Source of the DNA: Miscanthus floridulus
Taxonomy: Eukaryota > Streptophyta > Magnoliopsida > Poales > Poaceae
Reading direction: 5' to 3'
Assembly: GCF_019320115.1 (NCBI RefSeq)
Contig: NC_089589.1
Location: 25,032,690-25,096,689, forward strand
Length of the DNA stretch: 64,000 nt
Both the position numbers and the translations under genes were made by a program. The notes beneath the pieces are model-generated. The model ran no database searches, was not told the DNA's origin, and was given only the letters and a program-made list of their open reading frames with translations. Below are positions 24,165 through 34,797 of the stretch, piece after piece. Each line of letters opens with the position of its first letter. Position 1 is the stretch's first letter.

Positions 24165-26458
24165 GCGGGCGCTAGGGTTCGCCGGAGCTCCGGCGAACCC
24201 TAGCGACCGTAGCGGGGTGGTGGCCGGCGGCGGGGGCGAGGGCGTCAGAGCCAGCAAACCCTAGATCTGGTCTGTTTTCCCCCCTTTTTTGGCAACCAAA
24301 ATAGTTTCTTTCCTAAATTGGGGTGTGCAGTCGGATGATTCAAATACTGCACGCGCAGGCTGTAGTAAAATCCAAAATATATATATGTCTCGGGAGATAC
24401 TTCATTTGACGTTTCTTTAGTATAAGACTCATAAGATAGTGTATCAAAATCTCAATCTTGTAGAGTGGATAGCTACATAAACTAATGTGTTATGCCTAAG
24501 AAATTTGGCAATCAAGGCAACTTGGAGGGCAACTTTTCTGCTGATAGCATAATACATTAATACTCATGATAGTTTCAGCAAAGACAGAACATAAAGCGGG
24601 TGAGTTTATCATCAAAATTATTCACCTACAATCCTACAATATAGAGAGAAAAAAGAAATGTAATGGCAGAAACATTTTAACTTCTCACGAGAAAAACAAG
24701 TTTGTGTGTACAGAAACATTGAGTACTAACAAGGAATGCTAGAACTCAACCAAATGACACTGACAATCGGTCATACTAACACCAAAAGGCACTAATAGCA
24801 ACTCAAAACATGGAAAGAACTTGGTGGGTAGGAAATAGCATGCATTCACTAAGTATAATAAAACAGTTTCCAACATACACCATTTGTAATCAAAGGTTCA
24901 AAATCTCGAGTTCAAATATTCATAATAGAATGCCTATAAATTGGTTGTGACCTTATCGTTTACAAAATGGTCAAATAAAGGAAGGTACAATATCCCTGTG
25001 ACGCAGGAGAAATTTATCCGAGAACTAGCCAGGAGAGAATTCAAATTGACCCTGAAGATCAAAGGTAGTTAAATTTGGAAGAAATCCTCAAGAAACAGCA
25101 AAACTCTAGTAAGGAGAAGATATAAAAGGTTTTAAACCCAAGTTAGCTGAGTGAAATTGATAAGCCAGAACAGAAAACCATTACTCTAGCCAATCATAAG
25201 GAGAGGATGTGAGTGATGGTAACATTTTGCTTTCTTTATATAGTTAATCGTATCAAGCCAAGGTTTGAGTCAGCTAAGTTCGTTTTCCCACTTGAGAGAG
25301 CAAAGGATTTCGAGCGGTGGGATAAAATAATAGCTGATCTCCTATTGTGGTACTTGTAGCACGAGACAAGTACGCCGAGACAAGCCCCAGTCAAATAATT
25401 AGCGCTGGCTGGAGCAATGATACGTTTCGTACACCCAACCACAAGATTATCATTTTTTTTCTGTCCAAGGATAAGCGGGACTTTGGAAGGGGTCACAATA
25501 AGCTATGATAGTGCCTGGTCAAAGCAACCAAGGAAATATTCGTTACCTGAAGAAGCGTGAGCTGTGCCGAAAGCGTGGTGGCCTCTGTCTGCAGCGTCTG
25601 CACCTTCCTCTCCAGCTCACTGGTGTACTTGATCTTCCTCTCCTTGGACCTCGCCGCGGACTGCCGGTTCGCCAGGATCCTGCACACCGAGGACCACCGC
25701 GGAACCAGAAAATTACACCTCAGTTCGACCACGAGAAATTCAACGCGCGACAAGGATACGGATCTTGAAACCAGGACAGGACTTGACCAGATACAGGACA
25801 AGGTAGCGCGTCCCAGCTACATCGAGCATCTCAAGCTGCGGGCGGGGGGAAGCAATTTCAAGGGGGGAAGACAGCTCGCGGACGCGGATGGCGTTTGCCC
25901 GCTCACCTCTTGGCGCGCTTGGGGTCGAGGAGCGCGAGCTTGTCGTCGGGGACGGCCTTCTTGGCGTAGTCCGGCAGCACGGACGACGTCGGCGCGGACT
26001 CGCCCTCGAACGACGAGGTGGACCCGTCCATGGAGCCGCTCCTCTTGTGCCCGGCCACGCCACCTCCGCCTCCCCCACTTCCCTGCAGCGAGAGGCCGTC
26101 GAAGAAGGCGGCGTCGAGGGAGAGGCTCCGCATGTGCGCCCCGCTCGGCGGCCTCGGCGGCGCCGCAGACGCCAGGGGAAGCCGCCTGCTGCTGCGGCAG
26201 CGGCTGCTGGGGCGGCGGGGCCTGCGGCTGCGGCTGCGGCGTCGGGTCGGACGCCGCGGGCGAGTCGTCGGAGAGCGAGGGGAAGTCGATGTCGGAGAAG
26301 CCGAAGTCCGCGTCCGGGTCCAGCAGCAGGTCCGCGTCGGGCAGCCGGATGAACGTCTCCGATTGCGCCCGCCGGTGGTGCCCCCGTCCCGGGAGCCCCC
26401 CGCCCCCGCCCCCGCCGAAGCAGGACGACGGCGCCGGCGGCGGGAAGCGCGGGTCCAT
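22130..26458 (-). CDS. Group-I bZIP transcription factor (RF2a/VIP1-like), four exons, two +1 frameshifts
   Basis: Exons read on the minus strand are 26458-25907, 25679-25547, 22701-22617 and 22381-22130, all with GT/AG borders (donors GTGAGC, GTAACG, GTATGT; acceptors TGCAG). Exon 1 starts [10 protein letters not shown] and carries HRRAQSETF and HKRSGSMD, possible 14-3-3 sites. Exon 2 has the basic region [16 protein letters not shown], with Lys at the position where most bZIPs have Arg, a group-I trait. The zipper runs over exons 2-4. The C-terminus ends SLSDSMDFM. The exons total 1022 bases. One extra base near 26166-26171 and one near 22256 break the frame; without them the length would be 1020, about 339 residues. 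It should act as a nuclear DNA-binding dimer. The two indels are either consensus errors or mean this copy is broken. Confidence 0.85.
24129..24163 (+). repeat. Run of 35 G
   Basis: Uninterrupted poly-G preceded by GGTGGTGGTGGGGGT. The length is likely to be unreliable in the assembly. Confidence 0.9.
24170..24205. repeat. 36-bp perfect palindrome
   Basis: The half-site CGCTAGGGTTCGCCGGAG is followed immediately by its exact reverse complement, with no spacer. It starts seven bases after the G run. Confidence 0.9.
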
Positions 26459-27295
26459 GGCAGGCGGCTGGCCGGGCGGAGGTCAACTGCGGTCAACGCG
26501 ACCCCAGCGGAGGCGGTGGTTGCGGTGGCGCGGCCGGTGGGGTGGGGACTGCGGGTAGCAGCAGCCTAGCGGGCGTTGCTCGGCGCGGGGCGGGAGGTGG
26601 GGGATGCCGGGATGTAGGTAGGTGCGCCTCGAGCGGTCGCGGTGGCCGGTGGGAGTAGTGCAGCGCAGTGCCGGGGGCTGCGCGGCTGACTTCTGCGTGG
26701 ACGCGTCGTATGGACCAGGCCCGCGCCACACGAATCGCGACACGGAGCTGACGGTGGTTGGAGGCCACGGGCTCATGCGGAGGGTGCAGGGACGGGACGA
26801 GCCCGCGGCGGTCGAAACGGGCTGCCGGGCGCCGACTCCGCGTGGGGGGGGGGGGGCCGCCAAGGTCCCCGAGTGGACCAGGTGCGTGCGCCAGTCGCAG
26901 CGCGCGCGGATCGTGAGGTGGTCTGGGCGGTGGGATGTGGCCCATGTCCGTGCGCCGCGTGCACGGGATCGGGGGACGACAGGGAGGGGTGGAAGGGTAA
27001 CTTGCCACGCGTGGAAAAACTGCCGCGTGGTTCCGGGGTAAAGAGAGCGGCGCGCGGCCTGTGTCCTGTCGCGGGGCCCGGCCACCGGCAACTCGTTGCC
27101 GCTCGGCGGTGGACCGGCGCGTTCGTGTGACAGGTGGGGTCATGGTAGGTGGGGCCATGTAGTCAGTGAATGGAGGACCCGTGTGGGGTGCCTCGCGGCG
27201 GGCTTGCCGGTTGCTGCGGGAGCCGGCGGGGCCCGTGCGTGGCGCGTCACCAGCATCTGTCGTACGGCGCCGAAAGCCACAGTAGCCTGCCCACG
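26459..27295 (-). promoter_or_regulatory. GC-rich upstream region of the bZIP gene
   Basis: CpG-rich sequence directly upstream of the MDPRF start; probably 5' UTR and promoter. No clear TATA box. All long open frames here are composition artefacts. Confidence 0.5.
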
Positions 27296-27882
27296 TGTAT
27301 CTCTCGAAGACATTTTATAGAGATATAAGATTTTTTTTATGGTAACAGGAGGGATTGCCGACTACTGGATTATAGAGATAAGATGTGCATGATGCCTATG
27401 TTCGTAAAGGACGAGTATGCATGGTTAACGTGGGCGTTAGCATTTATACTAGTTTGGGAAAACAAAAGGCGTGTAGAATCGAGATAATCCTCATTTTGCT
27501 TGTGGTGTGTCTGCAGTTCCTGGGGTAGGCATGCTACTAAATGGAAACGTGACAGGGATGCTAATCAGCCTGTCTATCAAAACTTGTATTCTTATGAGAA
27601 ATTCTCTGCGGTCCTTTTCCGCGCGTCACGTCAGGAGCTCTTCAAGTCATTCCGATTGGATCTCAGACGAAAAGAAGCCAAAAGAGTAGCAAACCTTTCC
27701 AATAGGTGCTACTAATTCCTAGTTATAGATATAGAGTAGAAATTATGGTCTAGGTCATAGATATAGAGTAGAAATTATGGCTCCACATCGTACACGTGTT
27801 TTCTTGCACACATCAAAAAAAATTGGAGTATTGTACATTTTAAACTACTCGTATATAAGTAGGTTATTTATTGTACAAAAAC
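27296..27882. repeat. Dispersed repeat R1, copy 1, left part
   Basis: Starts TGTATCTCTCGAAGAC and is nearly identical to 48816-49412. The right part of the same repeat is at 29173-29296; about 1.29 kb that is absent from copy 2 separates the two parts. Nature of the repeat unknown. Confidence 0.85.
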
Positions 27883-27903
27883 TTTCATCACCATTCTTCA
27901 TAA

Positions 27904-28870
27904 TCAGCCTGGGCATTCGGTTTTAACCGAGATTTCGGTTCGGTTTAATCGGTTTATAGAAAGTTCGGTTTTCAGAAAGTGACACCCGATCGGTTCTTCA
28001 GAGCAGCAAAAACCGACAACTTCGGTTTCGGTTTTTTAGTTCGGTTTTTTGGTTTTAACCAAAAAAACCGATGAAAACAGAGGCAAGCGCTCGAACCTCC
28101 ATCAGTCCATCTCCATGGTCGCATGACCGTCCTGCTCGCGCACCGCGCCGCTCCCGCTCGCCCCTGCTCGCGCCGGCACCACCGTCGCGCCATGGAGCAG
28201 CCGCACGGTGTAGCCACCAAGCATGCCGCGCCCGCGCCCACGCCGTGGAGCAGCCGCGCGGCGCAGCCACCGAGCATGCCGCGCTCGCGCCCGCGCTACC
28301 GCAGCTCGCAGCACTCGCGTCACCGCGCCTCGCCTCGCCCGCTGCCGCTTCCCCATCCTGCTAGGCTGCCTTCCAGTCGCGCTGCCGCCGTCGCTAGGTT
28401 TTAGGGTTCGGATAGGCAGCTCCGCGGCCTCCAGAAGCGCGAGGCTCGCGGGCTCGACCGTCGATGTTGCATCTGGCACAGGGGGGGAGGAGGGCTCGGG
28501 GCTAGGGTTTGAGTGGAGAAGGGGAGGAGGCGGCCGGGGACCCGGGCGCGGGGGCTGGGGAGGCGAAGGGTGGAGCGGCGGGAGCGGGAGCGGAGAGGCC
28601 TCAGATCTGCCCAGAGCAGTGCATTGTGGGCCTTGGTGGGCTCTGGGTTGAAGCGGAGAATTACGGAGAAGCAGGCCTGCATAGCGGAGATTGCTGCTAA
28701 CTTCGGTTCGGCGGTTGTTCGGTTCCATTCGACTCAAAAACCGACACCGTAGCCGAAGACTGAAGTTCCCAGGATCCAAAACCGAAGCCGAACCGAAAAA
28801 CCGAAAAAACCGACACTTCGGTTTGGTTCGGTGCGGTGTTTGGTTTTCGGCTAAAATGTGCCCAGGCTGA
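27904..28870. mobile_element. Non-autonomous hAT element carrying GC-rich sequence
   Basis: 12-bp perfect terminal inverted repeats TCAGCCTGGGCA are flanked by the 8-bp duplication CTTCATAA (27896-27903 and 28871-28878), diagnostic of the hAT superfamily. Both ends are packed with TTCGGTT-type subterminal repeats. The middle (about 28075-28690) is GC-rich, with a 53-bp tandem duplication (units starting 28192 and 28245) and open frames on both strands that match no family I recognise. No transposase. Confidence 0.85.
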
Positions 28871-28878
28871 CTTCATAA

Positions 28879-29779
28879 CATGTCAGTGACAACATACTCT
28901 TTTTTTTTAAAAAAAGATGGAAGCTAAGGTAGTCGGTGCTGTGGCACCACTCCTTTTAGCGTCCACGTTGTCAGCCTACGTGGTGAATCACAGTACAAGG
29001 CAGATATTCATATATGTGTACACTTATCTATGAACACAGAAACATACTTATTCTATTAGTATCTCTAAAGGACGATTTCGAGATTAACATCATTAAATCT
29101 TAAAATAAATTCAGAAAAATATGAGCACCCACATCGAGTCAATAACTTAAAGTCGGATTCACCAGTAAAAAACCCAATTGATTTCTATGCTAACGGCTGA
29201 GATATGCTAACGAGTGGACACAGTTGAGATATGCTTGATTTGCACGTCACCGTACTCTTCGAATGAGGTTTCTATGCTAACGGTGAAAGAATTTATTGTG
29301 GCAGAATCACCTATTCTAATGTCTTCTAGGAATACTTGCATTTCATTAGACACTAAGTACCTAAGGGAGGACACTAAATTACGTGGTTCCGTCGAGCACA
29401 CCCCATAGGAGAACCTGAAAATTCATATTTTTCCATCAAGATCACAAATGAGAGAATAAAGCTTGCATTATTCTTAACCATTTCTTACATCTTTAATGTA
29501 ACATCATAGTTTAATATTTATTGTTTATAATAGCGGAATATAATCGTGTTATTAGACTTATGAACAATTTAATTTAACAATGGAATATAAATATGTGATC
29601 AGAGTTACAGCGAAAATAAATATCTATTCATGACCTGATGAAGCATTGATATATAAACTATGACAACAGATTATAAAACTTCTATTTATTAAAATATTTA
29701 GTGAGAGTTATAAATAAAAACTATGATCGCAACGTAAAGTAATCCTTTTTTAGCCCACCAGGAGGGATCCACACACAAG
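28879..29779. other. AT-rich intergenic, includes right part of repeat R1
   Basis: 29173-29296 matches 49413-49536. The rest shows no gene and may be old LTR-retrotransposon sequence continuous with 29780-30756. Confidence 0.5.
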
Positions 29780-30543
29780 AATCAGCTCTAGCATCCACCT
29801 GTCACTTGCAACAGAGGGGAAATAAAACCCTGAGTACTCAATTGTACTTAGCAAGACTTACCTGACAGGAGGAAAGAAAAGACTCCAAGAGTATGCAAGG
29901 CTATCTGGCTTGTGGGTTTATGGCATCTGCAGGAGCATTACTAAACGTGCGTCGTTATATTCAATTTTATTAGGAGTCATCATTAGTTCATTAACTAACC
30001 ATTCTATGTAAATACATGTACTACTTTTAAGCAGGTGGTAAGCAATCAAAACCAGTTTTATATCTTTCATATTCCAGTTCTTACTATGGTGCTAGATTGT
30101 AAACAAGTCATACCGGATCACCCGACTATTCGCGAATCAATGTGCCCAGCTGGGTACCTCGAAACACACGCCCTGCTTGTACCCTAGGCATAAACAGGAT
30201 CAACCCACCACTCTCCTGTCATGGGGTTCAGATTCCAATCTAAACTTGGACTCTAAGACCCCGCTCCTGAGTTCTAGACTCAGTGCGGTGCTTAGACCTC
30301 CATCATCACCGCCTCCAATCAGTCGGTCCGGAAAAAGTCAGAACCCATGACAAGAGAGCAATGAGTCTTTTCGCGCCCATACACAAGTATGTGTTCAGGA
30401 TAATAAGTCTGCGGCCTGCCTAGAACCCAATGCAACGGTCAGCCCTTAACCGACACAGGCGAAACAAATGCAATCCGAGCCTTGCTCGAATGCCAAACTA
30501 AGTCCATATCCAAAGTACCATTCCGTCCGGTCTCCAATTATTA

Positions 30544-30588
<45 letters not shown>

Positions 30589-30756
30589 TTCAGGTGATAA
30601 TAATATAGTAACAATAATAATATATTTCCTATCTCTCACGAGTGACAGGCAATCACTCGACTTCTACCAAAGTCCTAGAGCATAGCAAACTACATGTTCC
30701 TGTCATACTAGTAAGACTCATAGGATAAATATGTATATATGTAAGTGGGTTCCATT
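29780..30756. repeat. Left-flank segment, duplicated at 45217-46177
   Basis: Starts ATCAGCTCTAGCATCC and ends CCATT just before the family-B LTR. The second copy is 961 bp with scattered substitutions and a shorter AT tract. It is probably part of an older LTR retrotransposon that continues at 47704 on the far side. An (AT)19 microsatellite lies at 30547-30584. Confidence 0.85.
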
Positions 30757-32326
30757 TGAAAGCATCTAGGCCCCTAGTTGGGTTTCGGTGATTAATGACA
30801 ATACAAGATTACTATGACTAACGTATATTTTGCAGAGTCAATTAAGTTAGGTCATGGTAATGGAGATCAATTGGGCAATCAAGGTGGTCATGCCTCTATG
30901 ATGAAAATCGTTTCGACTTTCAAAGGATGGACGACAAGGTTAAGGATGACTAGTTCTAAGTGTCGATTGGAGTTGGAGTGACACTTAGAGTAGTTTAGAA
31001 CTTTGTTTTTTCTTTGGCCATACTATTAAGGGGGGTATGGATGGTTAGCTTGACCTAGATGAGTCTAGTGAGTTAGATGTGGTGCACACTTGTTAAAACT
31101 AGCACTAGGTAGCTCCACAACAACCCTATGATCCTATGGAGCAAACTTCATTCATATATGTTTGAGAGTTGGAAGTGAATAGAGGGTCAAATGCTGACCG
31201 GACGCTGGCTCCTGTGCGACCGGACGCTGGCCGCAGGGTCCGGTCAGTTCATTTGATCAAGGAGATTGCGTTTGGTGCGACCAGACGCTAAGTGGTCAAG
31301 TGACCAGACGCTGAGAGGCAGCGTCCGGTTGACTCCAGTAAGGTTTCAGAGAAGGAATTCTACGACCGGACGCGACCAGTCAATACTGACCGGACCCTGA
31401 GGATCCAGCGTCCGGTCAAGTACAGTAAGCATCCAGTGAGGGTTTCATGTGACCGGACGTGTCCGGTCAGTGGTGATCGGACCCTGCCAGTGTTCGGTCA
31501 ACACTTAAACACTGGTGTGTGGGTTGAACTGACCGGAGCATCCGGTCAACATGACCAGAGCATCTGGTCACCCCGCAGAGGCACATAACGGTTCATTTTT
31601 CAGGCTGCCTTATAAATAGAAGCTCCACTCGTGTGTGGAGTCACTTTTGCTCATTCCAACAGCTGAGAAACACGTTTGTGAGTGCCAAGAAGAGCAAGGT
31701 CCTAGTGAGTGATTGAGATTCCTGAATCCAAGAGAGTAGCCTCATTAGTGAATCAAGAGTAGCAAAGTGTGCATCCACTGTTCTCATTAGGCTTCGAGTG
31801 GTCAAGTGAGAGTTCGTGCTTGTTACTCTTGGTGATCGCCATCACCTAGACGGCTTGGTGGTGATTGGGAGCTTGATGATCACCCGGCGGAGCTTGTGGG
31901 TGACCCAACTCGAGTTGTGAGCGGTTTTGGGTGATTCACCGTGACGAAGTATCAAAGAATCAACCCGTAGAGAGCACTTGATCCTTGCGTGGATCAAGGG
32001 GAAGCTACACCCTTGCGCGGGTGCTCCAACTAGGACTAGTGGGGAGTGGCGACTCTCTGATACCTCGGCAAAACATCACCGCGTTCCTCTCTCCCTATTT
32101 ACTTTGAGCATTTACTTTAAGCAATTCAATACTTGTTCTTACATTCATAGAATTACTATGCTAGAATAAATTTGGAACATAGGTTGCAAGTCCTTTGTGC
32201 GTTAGATTGATAGAAACACTTTTCTAGGTACAAAGGGTTAATTGGGCTATCCGTAGGATTTAATTATTGCGAGAAAATTTAGAATTAGCCCAATTCACCC
32301 CCCTCTTGGGCATCTTGATCCTTTCA
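30757..32326 (+). repeat. 5' LTR, family B (1570 bp)
   Basis: TGAAAGCATC...CCTTTCA. It recurs at 46178-47703, and its first 182 bases at 45035-45216. It carries a GACCGGACGC array and TATA box TTATAAATAG (31610-31618). Confidence 0.93.
31190..31618 (+). promoter_or_regulatory. LTR promoter of family B: motif array plus TATA box
   Basis: Copies of GACCGGACGC and the complement GCGTCCGGTC run from about 31196 to 31570, followed by TTATAAATAGAAGC. The layout is the same as in the family-A LTR, although the remaining LTR sequences differ. Confidence 0.7.
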
Positions 32327-32328
32327 AT

Positions 32329-32340
32329 TGGTATAAGAGC
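32329..32340 (+). other. Primer binding site, family B
   Basis: TGGTATAAGAGC lies two bases after the LTR; the initiator tRNA-Met complement with one change from the usual TGGTATCAGAGC. Confidence 0.8.
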
Positions 32341-32379
32341 CTCGTGCTCACGTTTTTAAGCTTAATCGCTTAGAGCAAG

Positions 32380-34782
32380 ATGTCTCACGGGGATAGACCT
32401 CCTCTTATCTTTGAGGGAGATGACTTTCCATATTGGAAAATCTGCATGGAGGTGTACTTAGAAGCTCTAGACGTTGGTATACTTAGAGCCGCCTCACAAG
32501 GCTTTCTAAAACCTCGGGATGCTACTAACTTACAAGGCGATGAGGTTAATTATGAAAAGTGGAATGCAAAGGTCCGGAACACCATCTTTAGAGGCCTTTG
32601 CAAAGATATGTTCAACCGTGTAAGAAACCACAAAGACGCCCATGCACTATGATCGGACGTTTGTGCGCTCCATGAGGGAACCAAGAGTGAGCATGAGGAA
32701 CGCTATCATCTTATGATTAAAAAGCTAAATTCATTTGAGATGCTTCCCAAAGAATGTGCTAATGAGATGTATTCATGTTTGAATGTTCTTGTAGAGGAAG
32801 TCAATGGACTTGGACTTACTCAAATGTCACCATCCGATGTTGTAAAAAAGATCTTGAGTGTCCTCCTCATTGACAAATATAGGCATATTGTGACCGTGCT
32901 ACACCAAGGTGATCTTTCCACCGCTACACCGATACAAATCTTGGGAAAGATCAATGCTCATAAGATGTACATGCACATCATGCCACAAGATGGCTCATCC
33001 TCTATCAAGAAGAAAGAGAAGGACATAGCATTCAAAGCTAGCCAAGATAAGGGCAAAGCAAGACTTGAGTATGAGAGCTCAAGTGATGAAGAAGATGAAG
33101 ATGAAAATCTTGCTCCCATGGTGAAGAAAGCCACCAAGATGCTAAAGAAGCTAAACAAGAGTGGCATCAAGTTTGATGGCAAGAAGAAGAAGTTCTTCAC
33201 AAGCTCTAGAAGGAAGCTAATCTCCGAAATGGATTGCTTCAATTGTGGTGAACTTGGTCATCTAGCACATCAATGCACCAAGCCTAAGAAAGACAAGTTT
33301 AAGAACAAGAACAAGGGCAAGAAAGATGACTCAAGCAACGAAGATGAAGATGAGAAGAAGAAGAACAAGCCATACAAGAAGAGAGATGGCAAAAAGAAGG
33401 ACTTTCACAAGAAGAAGAAGAGTGGAAAGGCCTACATCGTCGATGATTGACTCACGGATATTGATTCATCTAGTGGATTATCCGATGATGATAGTGAAAA
33501 TGAGAAGGTGGCCACCATTGCTATTGATCTTTCATCTTCACTACCACCATCGCCATCATCCTCTACACATCTATGCCTTATAGCCAAGGATGAACGCAAG
33601 GTAACTAATAATGATGATAGTAGTGATGATGAGCAAGCTAGTGATGATGATAGCGATAGCGATGATGATGATTCACCTTCATATGATGATCTTGTCAAAA
33701 TACTAAGACAATACACTAAGATTATTAGAAAGAGTAGAGCTAAAAATGAAAAGCTCGATGCTAAAAATGATTCACTCTTAGCAAAATACGATACATTAGA
33801 AAAGGCTAATGTTGAGCTTAAAGAAACAAATGATGCTATATCATCCAAACTCAAGGAGCTCAAATATTCTAAGAAAGAGCTTAAAGATAAACATGATAAA
33901 ATTGAGTGGGTGCACAATGAGCTCATCACTAGCCACAACAAGCTAAAAGATGAATATACAACTTTAAAGATCAATTATGACACTCTTGTTATTGCTCAAG
34001 AATTTTTACCAAATGAGCCACATGATGCTACTAACTATGTTGTTAAAATTGATATAGCTACATCATGTGATGATTTGATTGATGAGAGCATTGAGCAAGG
34101 ATCTAGTGGCAAAGGTAAGAAAGTGGTTGGGTGCAATGACTATGATAAATATGTCAAGCTAAAGAATACAAATGAAAAGCTCATGAAAGATCTTGAAGAG
34201 ATGAAAAGCCACAACACCATTGTGCTAGAAACTCTTGATCATGACAAAGAGTTGATCCTTGAGAATGAGAAGCTCAAAGAAGAAAACAAGAAGCTCAAGG
34301 AAGAGAAGAAAGATGATGTTCTAAAGGAAGAAAATAAGACGCTCAAGTTGGAGAAAGAGCATCTCAAGATTAGGTTGAGCAAGTTTGCTAGAGGCAAGCA
34401 CCTCCAAAGCGAGCTACTCATGAACACCGTCATGAAGATGGATAGAAGTGGCATTGGATATGTGGCAAGTGTAGAGAAGAAGAAGGCTCAAGTTCAACAA
34501 CAACAATCAAAGACAAAGCCAAAGCCAAAGAGATGTTTTGAGTGTGGACAAGAAGGCCACTTTGCTCATGAGTGCCAAACTCCACCGCCACAACCCTTGC
34601 CCAAGCATGCTAGACCCTTTATCTTTAATGCTCACTACATGCTTAGAAAGGATTCTAGTAGAAAGATAAAAGTCATGTTCTTAGGACCCCCTAACATGAA
34701 TAGGCCTAAGAAGATTTGGGTGGCTAAGTCACTTGTTGAGAAGGTGAAGGGCCCTCAACAAGTTTGGGTTCCTAAAGCTTGA
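32380..34782 (+). pseudogene. gag: Gag of family-B Sirevirus
   Basis: One frame with stops TGA at 32650 and 33448 and a TGA at 34780 after a WVPKA motif. The N-terminal capsid part contains FEGDDFPYWKICMEVYL (UBN2-type). The first zinc knuckle is CFNCGELGHLAHQC, followed by a Lys/Asp-rich stretch, a long Lys/Glu/Leu coiled coil, then a second knuckle CFECGQEGHFAHEC. The early TGAs can be explained as TGG to TGA. Gag forms the particle and binds RNA. The long coiled coil is typical of Sirevirus Gag, which is known to bind dynein light chain in one member. Confidence 0.85.
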
Positions 34783-34797
34783 ATCTTTTGTGTGTAG

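Larger units (their letters stand above)
23690..24270. other. GC-rich insert-like island in bZIP intron 2
   Basis: A sharply bounded GC-rich block inside an AT-rich 2.8-kb intron. It has a plus-strand ATG in good context (CGACCATGG at 23848) followed by an Ala/Leu-rich open frame, and AAACCCTAG-type sequence common in plant 5' leaders. The frame is not recognised and passes through a G run, so it is probably not a protein gene. It may be a captured promoter/leader fragment or a transposon cargo. Confidence 0.4.

Noticed and set aside
23692..24264. 190-codon plus-strand gene in bZIP intron 2
   Set aside because: The frame passes through a 35-G run of uncertain length and shows no domain; kept only as a GC-rich island.
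25557..26569. Long plus-strand open frames opposite bZIP exon 1 (333 and 183 codons)
   Set aside because: Composition shadows of the GC-rich bZIP exon and its upstream region; no domain, and the minus-strand frame has splice sites and family motifs.
28102..28779. 225-codon minus-strand frame inside the hAT element as a gene
   Set aside because: Arg/Pro/Ala-rich low-complexity frame with competing frames on the other strand; matches no transposase or known family.
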